A stretch of DNA of 46,465 nt from an uncultured Lachnospiraceae bacterium (lineage in GTDB: Bacteria; Bacillota; Clostridia; Lachnospirales; Lachnospiraceae): contig CADBFP010000014.1 of the NCBI GenBank assembly GCA_902793995.1, positions 1 to 46,465 on the forward strand, read 5' to 3'. The position numbers and the translations under genes were made by a program. Under the pieces are notes generated by a model. It saw nothing but the letters and a program-made list of their open reading frames with translations. It had not been told where the DNA came from and did no database searches. Positions 8,465-15,266 of the stretch are shown here, in pieces (position 1 is the first letter of the stretch; each line of letters begins with the position of its first letter).

Positions 8465-9502
8465 ATGCATCAGGATTCTGTAAAAATCAGTTTGATTGTG
8501 CCGGTTTATAACACGCGTTCCTATTTGGAAACCTGTGTGGGAAGCGTGAAGGCCCAGACTTTTCAGGACTGGGAGCTGGTTTTGGTGGACGATGGGTCCA
8601 CTGACGGTTCCGGCGAGCTTTGTGACAGCCTGGCGGCGGAGGATGCACGCATCCGGGCGCTGCATTTTGATAACGGCGGCGTCAGCCGGGCCCGCAACCG
8701 GGGGATGGAATCGGCCCGGGGAGAAGCCATTGTCTTTTTGGACAGCGATGACCGGGTGGATCCGGCTTACCTGGCCAGGCTTTGGGAATTGAGACAGCAG
8801 TACGGGACGGAGCTGGCAGCCGTGGGGTTTTCGGGAGACAATGAATCGGTGAGCACCCTTCATAAAGCCTTGCCGGAAGTATGCATGACATCGGAACGCT
8901 TTTTGCGCTATGCCCTCGGCGATCAGTACGGCATTACCCTGTCCTGCTGCGCTGTGATCTATCCGGCAGCCTGGAAACTGCGCTTTCAGGAGGGCATTGC
9001 CTACGGGGAAGACAGCCTGTTTTTTTGCCAGGCCTTGAAAAGAGCCGGCCGTATTGCATACGATGCCGTCCCTTTGTATGAGTATTACACGGGCCGGGAG
9101 GGCAATACCTTTACCCGCCAGAGCCTGAAAAAGATGGAAGAAAGATTGGGAATCTGGGAACAGATGCAGCAGTTGTTTGGCGGCCATGATTCGGGACTGA
9201 AAGGGGATTTCCTGCGGATTCTCTGCGATGTGCATCTGCAGGCCGCGAGGCAGGCAGAAAAGGAACGGAATCCGGCTGCCCGGAAGCGGCACCGGAAGGA
9301 AGCGGCCGGATATTATAAACCCCTGCTGAGGCAGGGGGATGTTTCCGTCAAACATAAACTGCGGCTGGGTCTTTTGCTGCTTTCTCCGGTGAAGGGCGCC
9401 GACCTGTGGGAAGGCCTTCAGAAGAGTAAGGCAGCCTCATCCCAGGCGGCGTCTAAAGCGGATGGCTCCGCAAAGGAAAGCGAAACGGCCGGAGGCGAAT
9501 AA
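8465..9502 (+). CDS. Family 2 glycosyltransferase (copy 1)
   Basis: GT-A fold, GT2-type transferase of 345 residues, acceptor unknown. It opens with ISLIVPVYNTRSYLETCV and carries the nucleotide-binding VDDGST (residues 41-46) and the metal-binding LDSDD (92-96). No membrane segment is seen, so it is probably cytosolic, building surface polysaccharide or glycoprotein sugars. The start is ATG 8465 with CGGAGG just upstream; an in-frame extension to 8081 lies antisense to rpsT and is rejected. It resembles copy 2 along its length (shared GEDSLF and ...GNT...SLKK segments). The last 21 residues are a Ser/Ala/Glu-rich tail read from the 3' end of the convergent transferase gene. Confidence 0.88.
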   Translation: MHQDSVKISLIVPVYNTRSYLETCVGSVKAQTFQDWELVLVDDGSTDGSGELCDSLAAEDARIRALHFDNGGVSRARNRGMESARGEAIVFLDSDDRVDPAYLARLWELRQQYGTELAAVGFSGDNESVSTLHKALPEVCMTSERFLRYALGDQYGITLSCCAVIYPAAWKLRFQEGIAYGEDSLFFCQALKRAGRIAYDAVPLYEYYTGREGNTFTRQSLKKMEERLGIWEQMQQLFGGHDSGLKGDFLRILCDVHLQAARQAEKERNPAARKRHRKEAAGYYKPLLRQGDVSVKHKLRLGLLLLSPVKGADLWEGLQKSKAASSQAASKADGSAKESETAGGE

Positions 9503-10462
9503 ACGGAAAATCAAACGGTTTTTCCAGCCCAGATACGGGGAGCGGGCCAGCTCCTTCAGTTCGGGGTGCTGCTTTACAAAGCTGCGGGCATAGGCGCTCA
9601 CTTCCTTTTGATCATATCCCTCCTCTAACATGAAATACAGAATGCCATCCAATACGCCCCGGTAGGAAGAGGCTTTCAGCAAGGTTCGGTGTTCTTCGTC
9701 CCACAGACCCCATTGCTTCATATAGGGCTCAAAAAAGTCCCATTTACCCGGGTTCAAGCGCTGGGCCAGCTTGTCTTTGTCAAAGCGGTGCATCACGCTG
9801 TTTTGGCGGATGCGGTAACGGGTAAGCCGCCGGTTCGTATAGAGAATGCGGTTTGCCTGAGTCAGGGGATATAAAGCGTGCAAAGCATCCTCTCCATAGG
9901 GATTGGAGAGGCAAGGCCCGTAATCCGAAGGATCCTCCTGATACAGGCTGCGGCGCACGGCCTTGGCCCAAAGGGCATCCAGACTATTGCCCCGGATATA
10001 CAGTTCAAATAAAGGCTTTTTTTCCTCATCCCCTTCAAACAGGGTTAAATCCGCAAAGAGAGGAGGGCGCAGATCATCCGGCCGCTGATCCTCATAAAAA
10101 GCCGTAAATTCATAAAGAATCATATCCGGATTATTGTATTCTTCCCGGAGCCGGTGCAGACAGGACAGGCTGTCTGCTTCCATTAAATCGTCCGCATCCA
10201 GCCAGAGAATGCAATCGCCCCGGGCTTCCGCCACGGCTTCCCGGCGGGTGGGAATGGTACCCCGGTGGGGACAGTGGATCACCCGGATCCGCTCGGGAAA
10301 GCGGGCGGCCAGGGCATCGCAAAGGGAGGCGCACTCGTCAGGAGAACCGTCCTCCACCAGCAGCAGTTCATAATCATCAAAGGCCTGATCCAGCACGGAC
10401 TGAACGGATTCCTCCAGGGTTTCCGCCGCCATGTAGACCGGCATCAGGATACTGAATTCCAT
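9437..10462 (-). CDS. Family 2 glycosyltransferase (minus-strand copy)
   Basis: GT2-type transferase of 341 residues. It begins EFSILMPVYMAAETLEESVQSVL and carries VEDGSPDE in place of VDDGS and WLDADD as the metal site. It lacks the NGG(V/L)SxARN segment shared by its three neighbours (it has HRGTIPTRR), so it is the most divergent of the four. It has no membrane segment. Its 3' end overlaps the tail of the convergent plus-strand gene by 66 bases, with no terminator visible between them. It has its own promoter at 10493-10521 and is divergent from the next glycosyltransferase gene. Confidence 0.87.
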   Translation of the reverse strand: MEFSILMPVYMAAETLEESVQSVLDQAFDDYELLLVEDGSPDECASLCDALAARFPERIRVIHCPHRGTIPTRREAVAEARGDCILWLDADDLMEADSLSCLHRLREEYNNPDMILYEFTAFYEDQRPDDLRPPLFADLTLFEGDEEKKPLFELYIRGNSLDALWAKAVRRSLYQEDPSDYGPCLSNPYGEDALHALYPLTQANRILYTNRRLTRYRIRQNSVMHRFDKDKLAQRLNPGKWDFFEPYMKQWGLWDEEHRTLLKASSYRGVLDGILYFMLEEGYDQKEVSAYARSFVKQHPELKELARSPYLGWKNRLIFRLFASGRFAFLCGAIRFRRRLG

Positions 10463-10492
10463 TTGTTTGTCCTTTCTGTTTCCGGCAGGCCT

Positions 10493-10521
10493 ATTATATA
10501 TAATCTTGACCCTTTATTCAA
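10493..10521 (-). promoter_or_regulatory. Promoter of minus-strand glycosyltransferase
   Basis: Minus-strand TTGAAT (10521-10516), 17-base spacer, perfect TATAAT (10498-10493), 31 bases before the ATG. It overlaps the divergent plus-strand promoter at 10506-10534, so polymerase binding at one should exclude the other. Confidence 0.75.
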
Positions 10522-10534
10522 GGGGATGTATACT
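10506..10534 (+). promoter_or_regulatory. Promoter of second plus-strand glycosyltransferase
   Basis: TTGACC (10506-10511), 17-base spacer, TATACT (10529-10534), 36 bases before the ATG at 10571. It overlaps the minus-strand promoter at 10493-10521. Confidence 0.7.
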
Positions 10535-10570
10535 AGGAGGCAAAGTCAGCGGCATGCGCAGGAGAACAGA

Positions 10571-11542
10571 ATGGACAGTCCCTTGATCAGCCTGGTTGTC
10601 CCGGTTTACAACACGGAAAAATATGTGGAAAAGGCGGTTCGCAGCGTCCTGGCCCAGGGCTTTGACGACTGGGAGCTTCTTCTGGTGGATGACGGATCCA
10701 CGGACGGCAGCGGCGCTGTCTGCGATGCCCTGGCCGGGGAAGATGAACGCATCCGCGTATTTCATCAGCCAAACGGCGGCGTCAGCAGTGCCCGCAATCT
10801 GGCATTGGATCAGGCGCGAGGCCGCTTTCTCTGTTTTTTAGACAGCGATGATACGCTGGACAGCACCTTCTTCGAAAAAATGCTGGCTATGCAGGCTCAG
10901 GCCGGATCCGTTCCCGTCTGCTGTGGCTTTGACTGGCAGGAGGCGCATGAAACGAATCAGCCTGCTCGCCCGCTTCCAAGCAAAAGGGTTTCTCTGGATG
11001 ACTTCCTCTTTGAGGCCCTGATCGGGCGGCTGGGGCTTCCCCTATGCTGCGTAACCTGGTTGATACCGGCTGAGACCGCCTTACGGCAACGCTTTGATGA
11101 AAGCCTGGGATATGGGGAAGACAGTTTGTTTCTGATGCAAGTGCTGCTTCATTATCGGGAGGTCTGGTATGATCCCCAGCCCCTTTACCGCTACCTGACG
11201 GAGCGGGACGGCAATACGGTCACCGAACGCTCGCTGAAGAAATCCGCAAGCCGTTATCGTTCTCTGGAGAAAACCCTGGCCCTTTGCCGGGGGCAATTGC
11301 CTAAAACAGAGCAGGTGCTGATCAAACATTTGGTGGAGTGCGCTGCCGAAGCGGCCAGGAGGGCCAGGCGGGAAGGGAAGCAAAAGGAATATAAAAGCTA
11401 TAAAAAGCTTTGTCTGGACTGGTGGAAACAACTAAGCCGCTGCAAGGATATTTCCGGGAAGGACCGCCTGCGGCTTTTGGCCTACGGCCTCTCCCCTTGC
11501 CTCAGCGAAAAAATGATGATGAAAATATACGGAAGAGTATAG
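10571..11542 (+). CDS. Family 2 glycosyltransferase (copy 2)
   Basis: GT2-type transferase of 323 residues, acceptor unknown. It has the opening SLVVPVYNTEKYVEKAV, LVDDGSTDGSG, the NGGVSSARN acceptor-side segment and FLDSDD. The middle GYGEDSLFLMQ and DGNTVTERSLKKS blocks parallel copy 1, indicating duplication. The start is ATG 10571, with AGGAG at 10560-10564 and 6-base spacing; the in-frame extension to 10265 crosses its own promoter and is rejected. It is followed after 15 bases by copy 3, probably as one transcript. Confidence 0.88.
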   Translation: MDSPLISLVVPVYNTEKYVEKAVRSVLAQGFDDWELLLVDDGSTDGSGAVCDALAGEDERIRVFHQPNGGVSSARNLALDQARGRFLCFLDSDDTLDSTFFEKMLAMQAQAGSVPVCCGFDWQEAHETNQPARPLPSKRVSLDDFLFEALIGRLGLPLCCVTWLIPAETALRQRFDESLGYGEDSLFLMQVLLHYREVWYDPQPLYRYLTERDGNTVTERSLKKSASRYRSLEKTLALCRGQLPKTEQVLIKHLVECAAEAARRARREGKQKEYKSYKKLCLDWWKQLSRCKDISGKDRLRLLAYGLSPCLSEKMMMKIYGRV

Positions 11543-11557
11543 AACAGGAATGCAATC

Positions 11558-12526
11558 ATGCCGAATAATCGGGATACAATCAGTATTATTGTGCCAGTGT
11601 ACAAGGTGGAAGGCCTTTTAGACCGCTGCGTGGCCTCCGTTACCGCCCAGACATATCAGGATTGGGAATTGATTTTGGTGGATGACGGTTCCCCGGATGG
11701 CTGCGGAAAAATCTGCGACGCTTGGGCGGCCCGGGATTCCAGAATCCGGGTGATACACCAGCCAAACGGAGGGCTTTCCGCAGCCCGCAATGCCGGGATT
11801 GAGCTGGCAGGAGGGAAATGGCTGGCATTTTTGGACAGCGACGACTGGTGGGCGGAAACCTTTCTGGAGGAAATGTCGGAGGCCCTCCGGCAGGCGGAAG
11901 CCGATATGGCCATTTGTGGCTGGGTTTCCGAATTTGAAGACGGCAGCCCCTCTCAGGAGCGTCTGCCGGAAAAAGGCGTCCGGACTTCCTATGAGGCTCT
12001 GAAAATTCTGTCCGGAACAGAGGGTGTGCTGTTTGTAACAGCCTGGAACCGGCTGATTCGCCGCAGTCTGTGGAAGGAATTGCGTTTTCCTCCGGGGAAG
12101 CTTCACGAGGATGAATATACGGCCCATTTGGTGTTGGACCGCATGCCCCGCATAGCGGTTTTAGACAGACCCCTGGTGCATTACTGGCAGCGGAAGGGAA
12201 GTATTACGGCCGTCGCCGGGGATCTCAGGCATTGGGACGGGGCAGAGGCTTTTGCGCAGCGCTACCGTTATTTTGCTGAACAGGGATATAAGGATCTTTT
12301 ACCCCTGACCTTCGAAAAATTCCGATATCAGTATTTCCTTTGTCTGCGGGAATTGGATACGGGCAGCCCGGAGGGCAAAAAGCGTCTGGGGGGAATACGG
12401 CAGGCGGCGGCGCCGCTGCTGGCCCGAAAGGAGTATTTAAGGAGCTGTTCCCCGGGAGAGCGCCTGGGCTTGACCCATCCGCATCTTTGGAAACGGATTT
12501 ATCAACTGCGTCACGGCGCAGAATAA
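11558..12526 (+). CDS. Family 2 glycosyltransferase (copy 3)
   Basis: GT2-type transferase of 322 residues with ISIIVPVYKVEGLLDRCV, LVDDGSPDGCG, NGGLSAARN and FLDSDDWW. The block KLHEDEYTAHLVL, with an ED pair, is of the type seen in EpsJ/WcaA-like transferases of capsule and exopolysaccharide clusters. No membrane segment is seen. It lies 15 bases after copy 2 and 12 bases before the rhomboid-like gene. No flippase, polymerase or sugar-nucleotide gene is nearby, so the pathway cannot be named. Confidence 0.88.
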   Translation: MPNNRDTISIIVPVYKVEGLLDRCVASVTAQTYQDWELILVDDGSPDGCGKICDAWAARDSRIRVIHQPNGGLSAARNAGIELAGGKWLAFLDSDDWWAETFLEEMSEALRQAEADMAICGWVSEFEDGSPSQERLPEKGVRTSYEALKILSGTEGVLFVTAWNRLIRRSLWKELRFPPGKLHEDEYTAHLVLDRMPRIAVLDRPLVHYWQRKGSITAVAGDLRHWDGAEAFAQRYRYFAEQGYKDLLPLTFEKFRYQYFLCLRELDTGSPEGKKRLGGIRQAAAPLLARKEYLRSCSPGERLGLTHPHLWKRIYQLRHGAE

Positions 12527-12538
12527 AAGGAGATACGA

Positions 12539-13372
12539 ATGAAGTTTTTTGATAAAATGGAACAGAAGCTGGGCCGCTTTGCCATTCCCAACCTGACTTT
12601 GTATATCGTTGTTCTTTATGTGGGGGGCTTTATTCTGCAGATGACCAATCCGGGGTTCTACCTGCTGAAGCTTTCCCTGAATATGGAACGGATTTTCGCA
12701 GGGGAAGTCTGGCGTCTTTTTACCTTTGTCATTTTTCCGCCAACTACCCAGATCCTCTGGTTTTTGCTGGAATTGTTTATTATCTATAATCTGGGAAACA
12801 CCCTGGAACGGATGTGGGGCCGGTTTTATTACAACCTCTATATCTTTTTAGGGCTCTTTTCTCTGGTGCTGGCCTCCCTTTTGGCCTATCTCATCGGGGG
12901 CTGGGTTCTGCTGCTGACTCCGGGCAATCTGTATATGACATTGCTTTTGGCCTTTGCCATGACCTTGCCGGATATGCAGTTCCTGCTGTATTTCATTATT
13001 CCGGTAAAGGCTAAGTACCTAGCCATTTTCTATGTGGCCTTGATGGTTTATCAGTTTGTGCGGGGAAGCTGGGGCACCCGGATCGAGATCCTGGCTTCCT
13101 TTGCCAATGCCTTGATTTTCTTTCTGCTGATCCGGAATCCCGCCCGGCGGGTGCAGCAGACTTTTCGGAAGCGGGCCTTTGACCAGCGGGTGCGGGCGGC
13201 TCAGCAGCAGGCGCAGAAAATGCGGCCCTTCGGACGGGGGCATCATGTCTGCGCCGTTTGCGGACGCAGCAGTGAAGATGATCCCAATCTGGAATTCCGC
13301 TATTGCAGCAAATGCGCCGGGGGCCGGGAGTATTGTATGGAGCATTTGTATACGCATGTGCATGTGGAGTAG
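12539..13372 (+). CDS. Rhomboid-fold membrane protein, inactive, zinc-finger tail
   Basis: 277 residues. About six hydrophobic segments lie between residues 19 and 198. The rhomboid L1-loop signature is present (GEVWRLFTF, E56-W58-R59). However, the position expected for the GxSG nucleophile reads GNLYM (129-133), and the last membrane helix has ASFANALIFF (186-195) with no catalytic histidine, so this appears to be a pseudoprotease. A basic linker (201-230) leads to a Cys/His cluster (C238, C241, C256, C259, C266, H269) that probably binds zinc. AAAAGGAG precedes the ATG. It probably shares a transcript with the glycosyltransferases and ends at the terminator at 13422-13451. Function unknown. 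Confidence 0.75.
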   Translation: MKFFDKMEQKLGRFAIPNLTLYIVVLYVGGFILQMTNPGFYLLKLSLNMERIFAGEVWRLFTFVIFPPTTQILWFLLELFIIYNLGNTLERMWGRFYYNLYIFLGLFSLVLASLLAYLIGGWVLLLTPGNLYMTLLLAFAMTLPDMQFLLYFIIPVKAKYLAIFYVALMVYQFVRGSWGTRIEILASFANALIFFLLIRNPARRVQQTFRKRAFDQRVRAAQQQAQKMRPFGRGHHVCAVCGRSSEDDPNLEFRYCSKCAGGREYCMEHLYTHVHVE

Positions 13373-13385
13373 GGTGTAGTTTTTG

Positions 13386-13414
13386 TTGACATAGTTGTTA
13401 ATCTTTGATACATT
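13386..13414 (+). promoter_or_regulatory. Promoter-like pair ahead of a terminator
   Basis: A perfect TTGACA (13386-13391), 17 bases, TACATT (13409-13414). The expected transcription start would fall at the foot of the terminator hairpin at 13422, so any RNA made would be very short. It may be fortuitous. Confidence 0.3.
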
Positions 13415-13421
13415 AAAAACA

Positions 13422-13451
13422 GGGAGATGACGGGGTCATTTTCCTTTTTTT
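13422..13451 (+). terminator. Terminator after rhomboid-like gene
   Basis: A 10-bp stem with two G-U pairs (13422-13431 with 13435-13444), a GGG loop and a seven-T run (13445-13451). It insulates recA from the upstream glycosyltransferase transcript. Confidence 0.8.
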
Positions 13452-13462
13452 GTAAAAAGGGC

Positions 13463-13491
13463 TTGACAGAAGGAAAGAGATAGGATAGGAT
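13463..13491 (+). promoter_or_regulatory. recA promoter
   Basis: TTGACA (13463-13468), 17-base spacer, TAGGAT (13486-13491). The predicted start point near 13498 is immediately followed by the LexA box at 13501-13514. Confidence 0.8.
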
Positions 13492-13500
13492 ATGCATATA

Positions 13501-13514
13501 CGAACAAAAGTTCG
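13501..13514. promoter_or_regulatory. LexA (SOS) operator of recA
   Basis: CGAACAAAAGTTCG is an exact match to the Gram-positive LexA box core GAAC-N4-GTTC with the flanking C and G. It lies about 10 bases downstream of the -10, where bound LexA would block initiation, and just before the recA Shine-Dalgarno (13517-13522). LexA itself is not in this window. Confidence 0.88.
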
Positions 13515-13526
13515 AACGGAGGAATC

Positions 13527-14570
13527 ATGAACAAAGAAGATCGTTTGAAAGCCATTGAAACTTTAGTCGCCAATACGGACAAGGATTTCGGTAAAGGCTC
13601 CATTATGCGCCTGGGTGAAAACCGGGATATGAACATTGAAACCATCCCTACGGGTTCTCTGGCCCTGGATCTGGCCTTGGGCCTGGGAGGACTCCCCCGG
13701 GGCCGTATCGTGGAAATCTACGGGCCGGAGTCCGGCGGCAAAACCACTCTTGCCCTGCATATCATTGCAGAGGCCCAGAAGCGGGAAGGCTTTGCGGGCT
13801 TTGTGGATGCGGAGCATGCCCTGGACCCTCTGTACGCCAAAAAAATCGGCGTGGATATTGACAACCTGTATGTTTCCCAGCCGGATAACGGGGAGCAGGC
13901 CCTGGAGATTGCAGAGGCCATGGTCCGTTCCGGGGCGATGGATGTGGTAGTCATTGACTCTGTGGCTGCCCTGGTGCCCAAGTCCGAAATCGAAGGGGAT
14001 ATGGGGGACTCCCATGTGGGCCAGCAGGCCCGGCTGATGTCCCAGGCCTTGCGGAAACTTACTGCCGCCATCAACCGCTCCAACTGCATTGTGATTTTCA
14101 TTAACCAGCTGCGGGAAAAGATTGGTGTGATGTTCGGCAACCCGGAGACCACCACCGGCGGCCGGGCTCTCAAGTTTTATTCTTCCGTCCGCCTGGATGT
14201 ACGGCGCACGGAAAGCTTAAAGCAAGGGGGAGAAGTCATCGGCAACCATGTGCGGGTGAAGGTGGTGAAAAACAAAGTGGCCCCGCCTTTCAAGGAAGCG
14301 GAGTTTGATATCATGTTCGGCCAGGGTATTTCCAAAGAAGGAGATGTGCTGGATTTGGCAGCCCAGGCGGGCATTGTGGAAAAGAGCGGCGCCTGGTACG
14401 GCTATCAGGGCAACCGTATCGGCCAGGGCCGGGACAATACCAAGAACTACCTGAAGGCGAACCCGGAGATCATGGCGGAAATCGAGGATCTGGTGCGGGC
14501 GCATTTCGGCTTCGGTGCCAAAAAAGAAGCCTCGGAGGCCGCTGCCCAGGCGGAAAAGAAGCCGGAATAA
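13527..14570 (+). CDS. recA: Recombinase RecA
   Basis: ATP-dependent strand-exchange protein and SOS co-protease, 347 residues. Walker [10 protein letters not shown] starts at residue 66, followed by the VDAEHALD and [17 protein letters not shown] segments, loop L1/L2 region ([41 protein letters not shown]) and [12 protein letters not shown]. The C-terminal tail is rich in Ala, Glu and Lys, as is usual. CGGAGG lies four bases before ATG 13527. It is controlled by the LexA box at 13501-13514. It is transcribed alone, with a weak terminator at 14576-14600. Confidence 0.99.
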   Translation: MNKEDRLKAIETLVANTDKDFGKGSIMRLGENRDMNIETIPTGSLALDLALGLGGLPRGRIVEIYGPESGGKTTLALHIIAEAQKREGFAGFVDAEHALDPLYAKKIGVDIDNLYVSQPDNGEQALEIAEAMVRSGAMDVVVIDSVAALVPKSEIEGDMGDSHVGQQARLMSQALRKLTAAINRSNCIVIFINQLREKIGVMFGNPETTTGGRALKFYSSVRLDVRRTESLKQGGEVIGNHVRVKVVKNKVAPPFKEAEFDIMFGQGISKEGDVLDLAAQAGIVEKSGAWYGYQGNRIGQGRDNTKNYLKANPEIMAEIEDLVRAHFGFGAKKEASEAAAQAEKKPE

Positions 14571-14575
14571 GGCAT

Positions 14576-14600
14576 TTTGCATACTTTTTGCAAAGTTTTT
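14576..14600 (+). terminator. Weak recA terminator candidate
   Basis: A 6-bp stem TTTGCA/TGCAAA (14576-14581 with 14589-14594) with a 7-base loop is followed by GTTTTT. The stem is short and AT-rich, so the call is tentative. Confidence 0.35.
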
Positions 14601-14610
14601 AAAAAAACAC

Positions 14611-14639
14611 TTGCCAGTGCTTGATTTCTGTGCTATGAT
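14611..14639 (+). promoter_or_regulatory. Promoter of rimP-nusA-infB operon
   Basis: TTGCCA (14611-14616), 17-base spacer, TATGAT (14634-14639). Predicted start near 14646, leaving a leader of about 107 bases that contains the hairpin at 14666-14700. Confidence 0.78.
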
Positions 14640-14665
14640 GCCGACGGTTAGTGGATAGTTGCATG

Positions 14666-14705
14666 AGTGAAAGAGTGGATTGGACGTCCGCTCTTTCGCT
14701 TTTGT
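14666..14705 (+). promoter_or_regulatory. rimP leader hairpin (possible attenuator)
   Basis: A 14-bp stem with two G-U pairs (14666-14679 with 14687-14700) and a 7-base loop is followed by TTTTG. It sits in the untranslated leader between the operon promoter and rimP, where structured leaders are common in bacteria. It could act as an attenuator or as an RNA end-stabiliser; the T-run is short. Confidence 0.6.
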
Positions 14706-14752
14706 CAGGAGGTCTGCCGGATGAAAACCGGCGGCACAACAGGAGAACCGCT

Positions 14753-15226
14753 GTGAATAAACGAGAACAGGTGGAAAGCAAAACAGAAAAGCTCCTGGAA
14801 CCCATTTTAAATCCGGGCAATCTGGAATTGGTGGATCTGGAGTATGTGAAGGAAGGCAGTGATCAAATCCTGCGGGTCACCCTGGATAAGGAAGGCGGGC
14901 TCCGTATTGATGATTGCGAACGGGTCAGCCGGGCCCTGAGCGAAGCACTAGACCAGGCGGATTTTATAGACGACGCCTATATGCTGGAGGTCAGTTCCCC
15001 CGGACTCTTAAGGCCTTTAAAAAAAGAGAAAGACTTTCAGAGGAACCGGGGGAAGGAAATCGAGATTCATCTTTATAAAGCTATGGAAGGCAGTAAAGAA
15101 TGGATCGGAGTTCTAAAGGACTATGACCCCAAGTCGGTTACCATTGTAAACGAAGAAGATGAGCGGCAATTTCTTTTGCAGGATATCTCCCTCATCAGGC
15201 CTTATATAGATTTTTCGGACTTATAA
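14753..15226 (+). CDS. rimP: Ribosome maturation factor RimP
   Basis: Assists 30S assembly. The product has 157 residues, with an N-terminal domain (NLELVDLEYVKEGSDQILRVTLD, then RIDDCERVSRALSEALD) and the LEVSSPGLLRPLKKEKDF signature. A C-terminal SH3-like domain follows. The start is GTG 14753, with AGGAG at 14741-14745 and 7-base spacing; the longer in-frame extension to 14651 would translate the leader hairpin and is rejected. First gene of the nusA-infB operon. Confidence 0.95.
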   Translation: MNKREQVESKTEKLLEPILNPGNLELVDLEYVKEGSDQILRVTLDKEGGLRIDDCERVSRALSEALDQADFIDDAYMLEVSSPGLLRPLKKEKDFQRNRGKEIEIHLYKAMEGSKEWIGVLKDYDPKSVTIVNEEDERQFLLQDISLIRPYIDFSDL

Positions 15227-15266
15227 ACACAGAACCGGACACGGACAGCAAGGAGGACAAAAGAAA

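Noticed and set aside
10553-10585. Upstream 10-codon ORF (ATG 10553) overlapping the start of glycosyltransferase copy 2
   Set aside because: An AGGAGG lies 12 bases before it, so it is conceivable, but it shows no regulatory content and chance is likely.
14640-14752. Small protein encoded in the rimP leader (frame from 14651)
   Set aside because: The frame simply runs into rimP through the hairpin. The GTG at 14753 has the proper ribosome-binding site.
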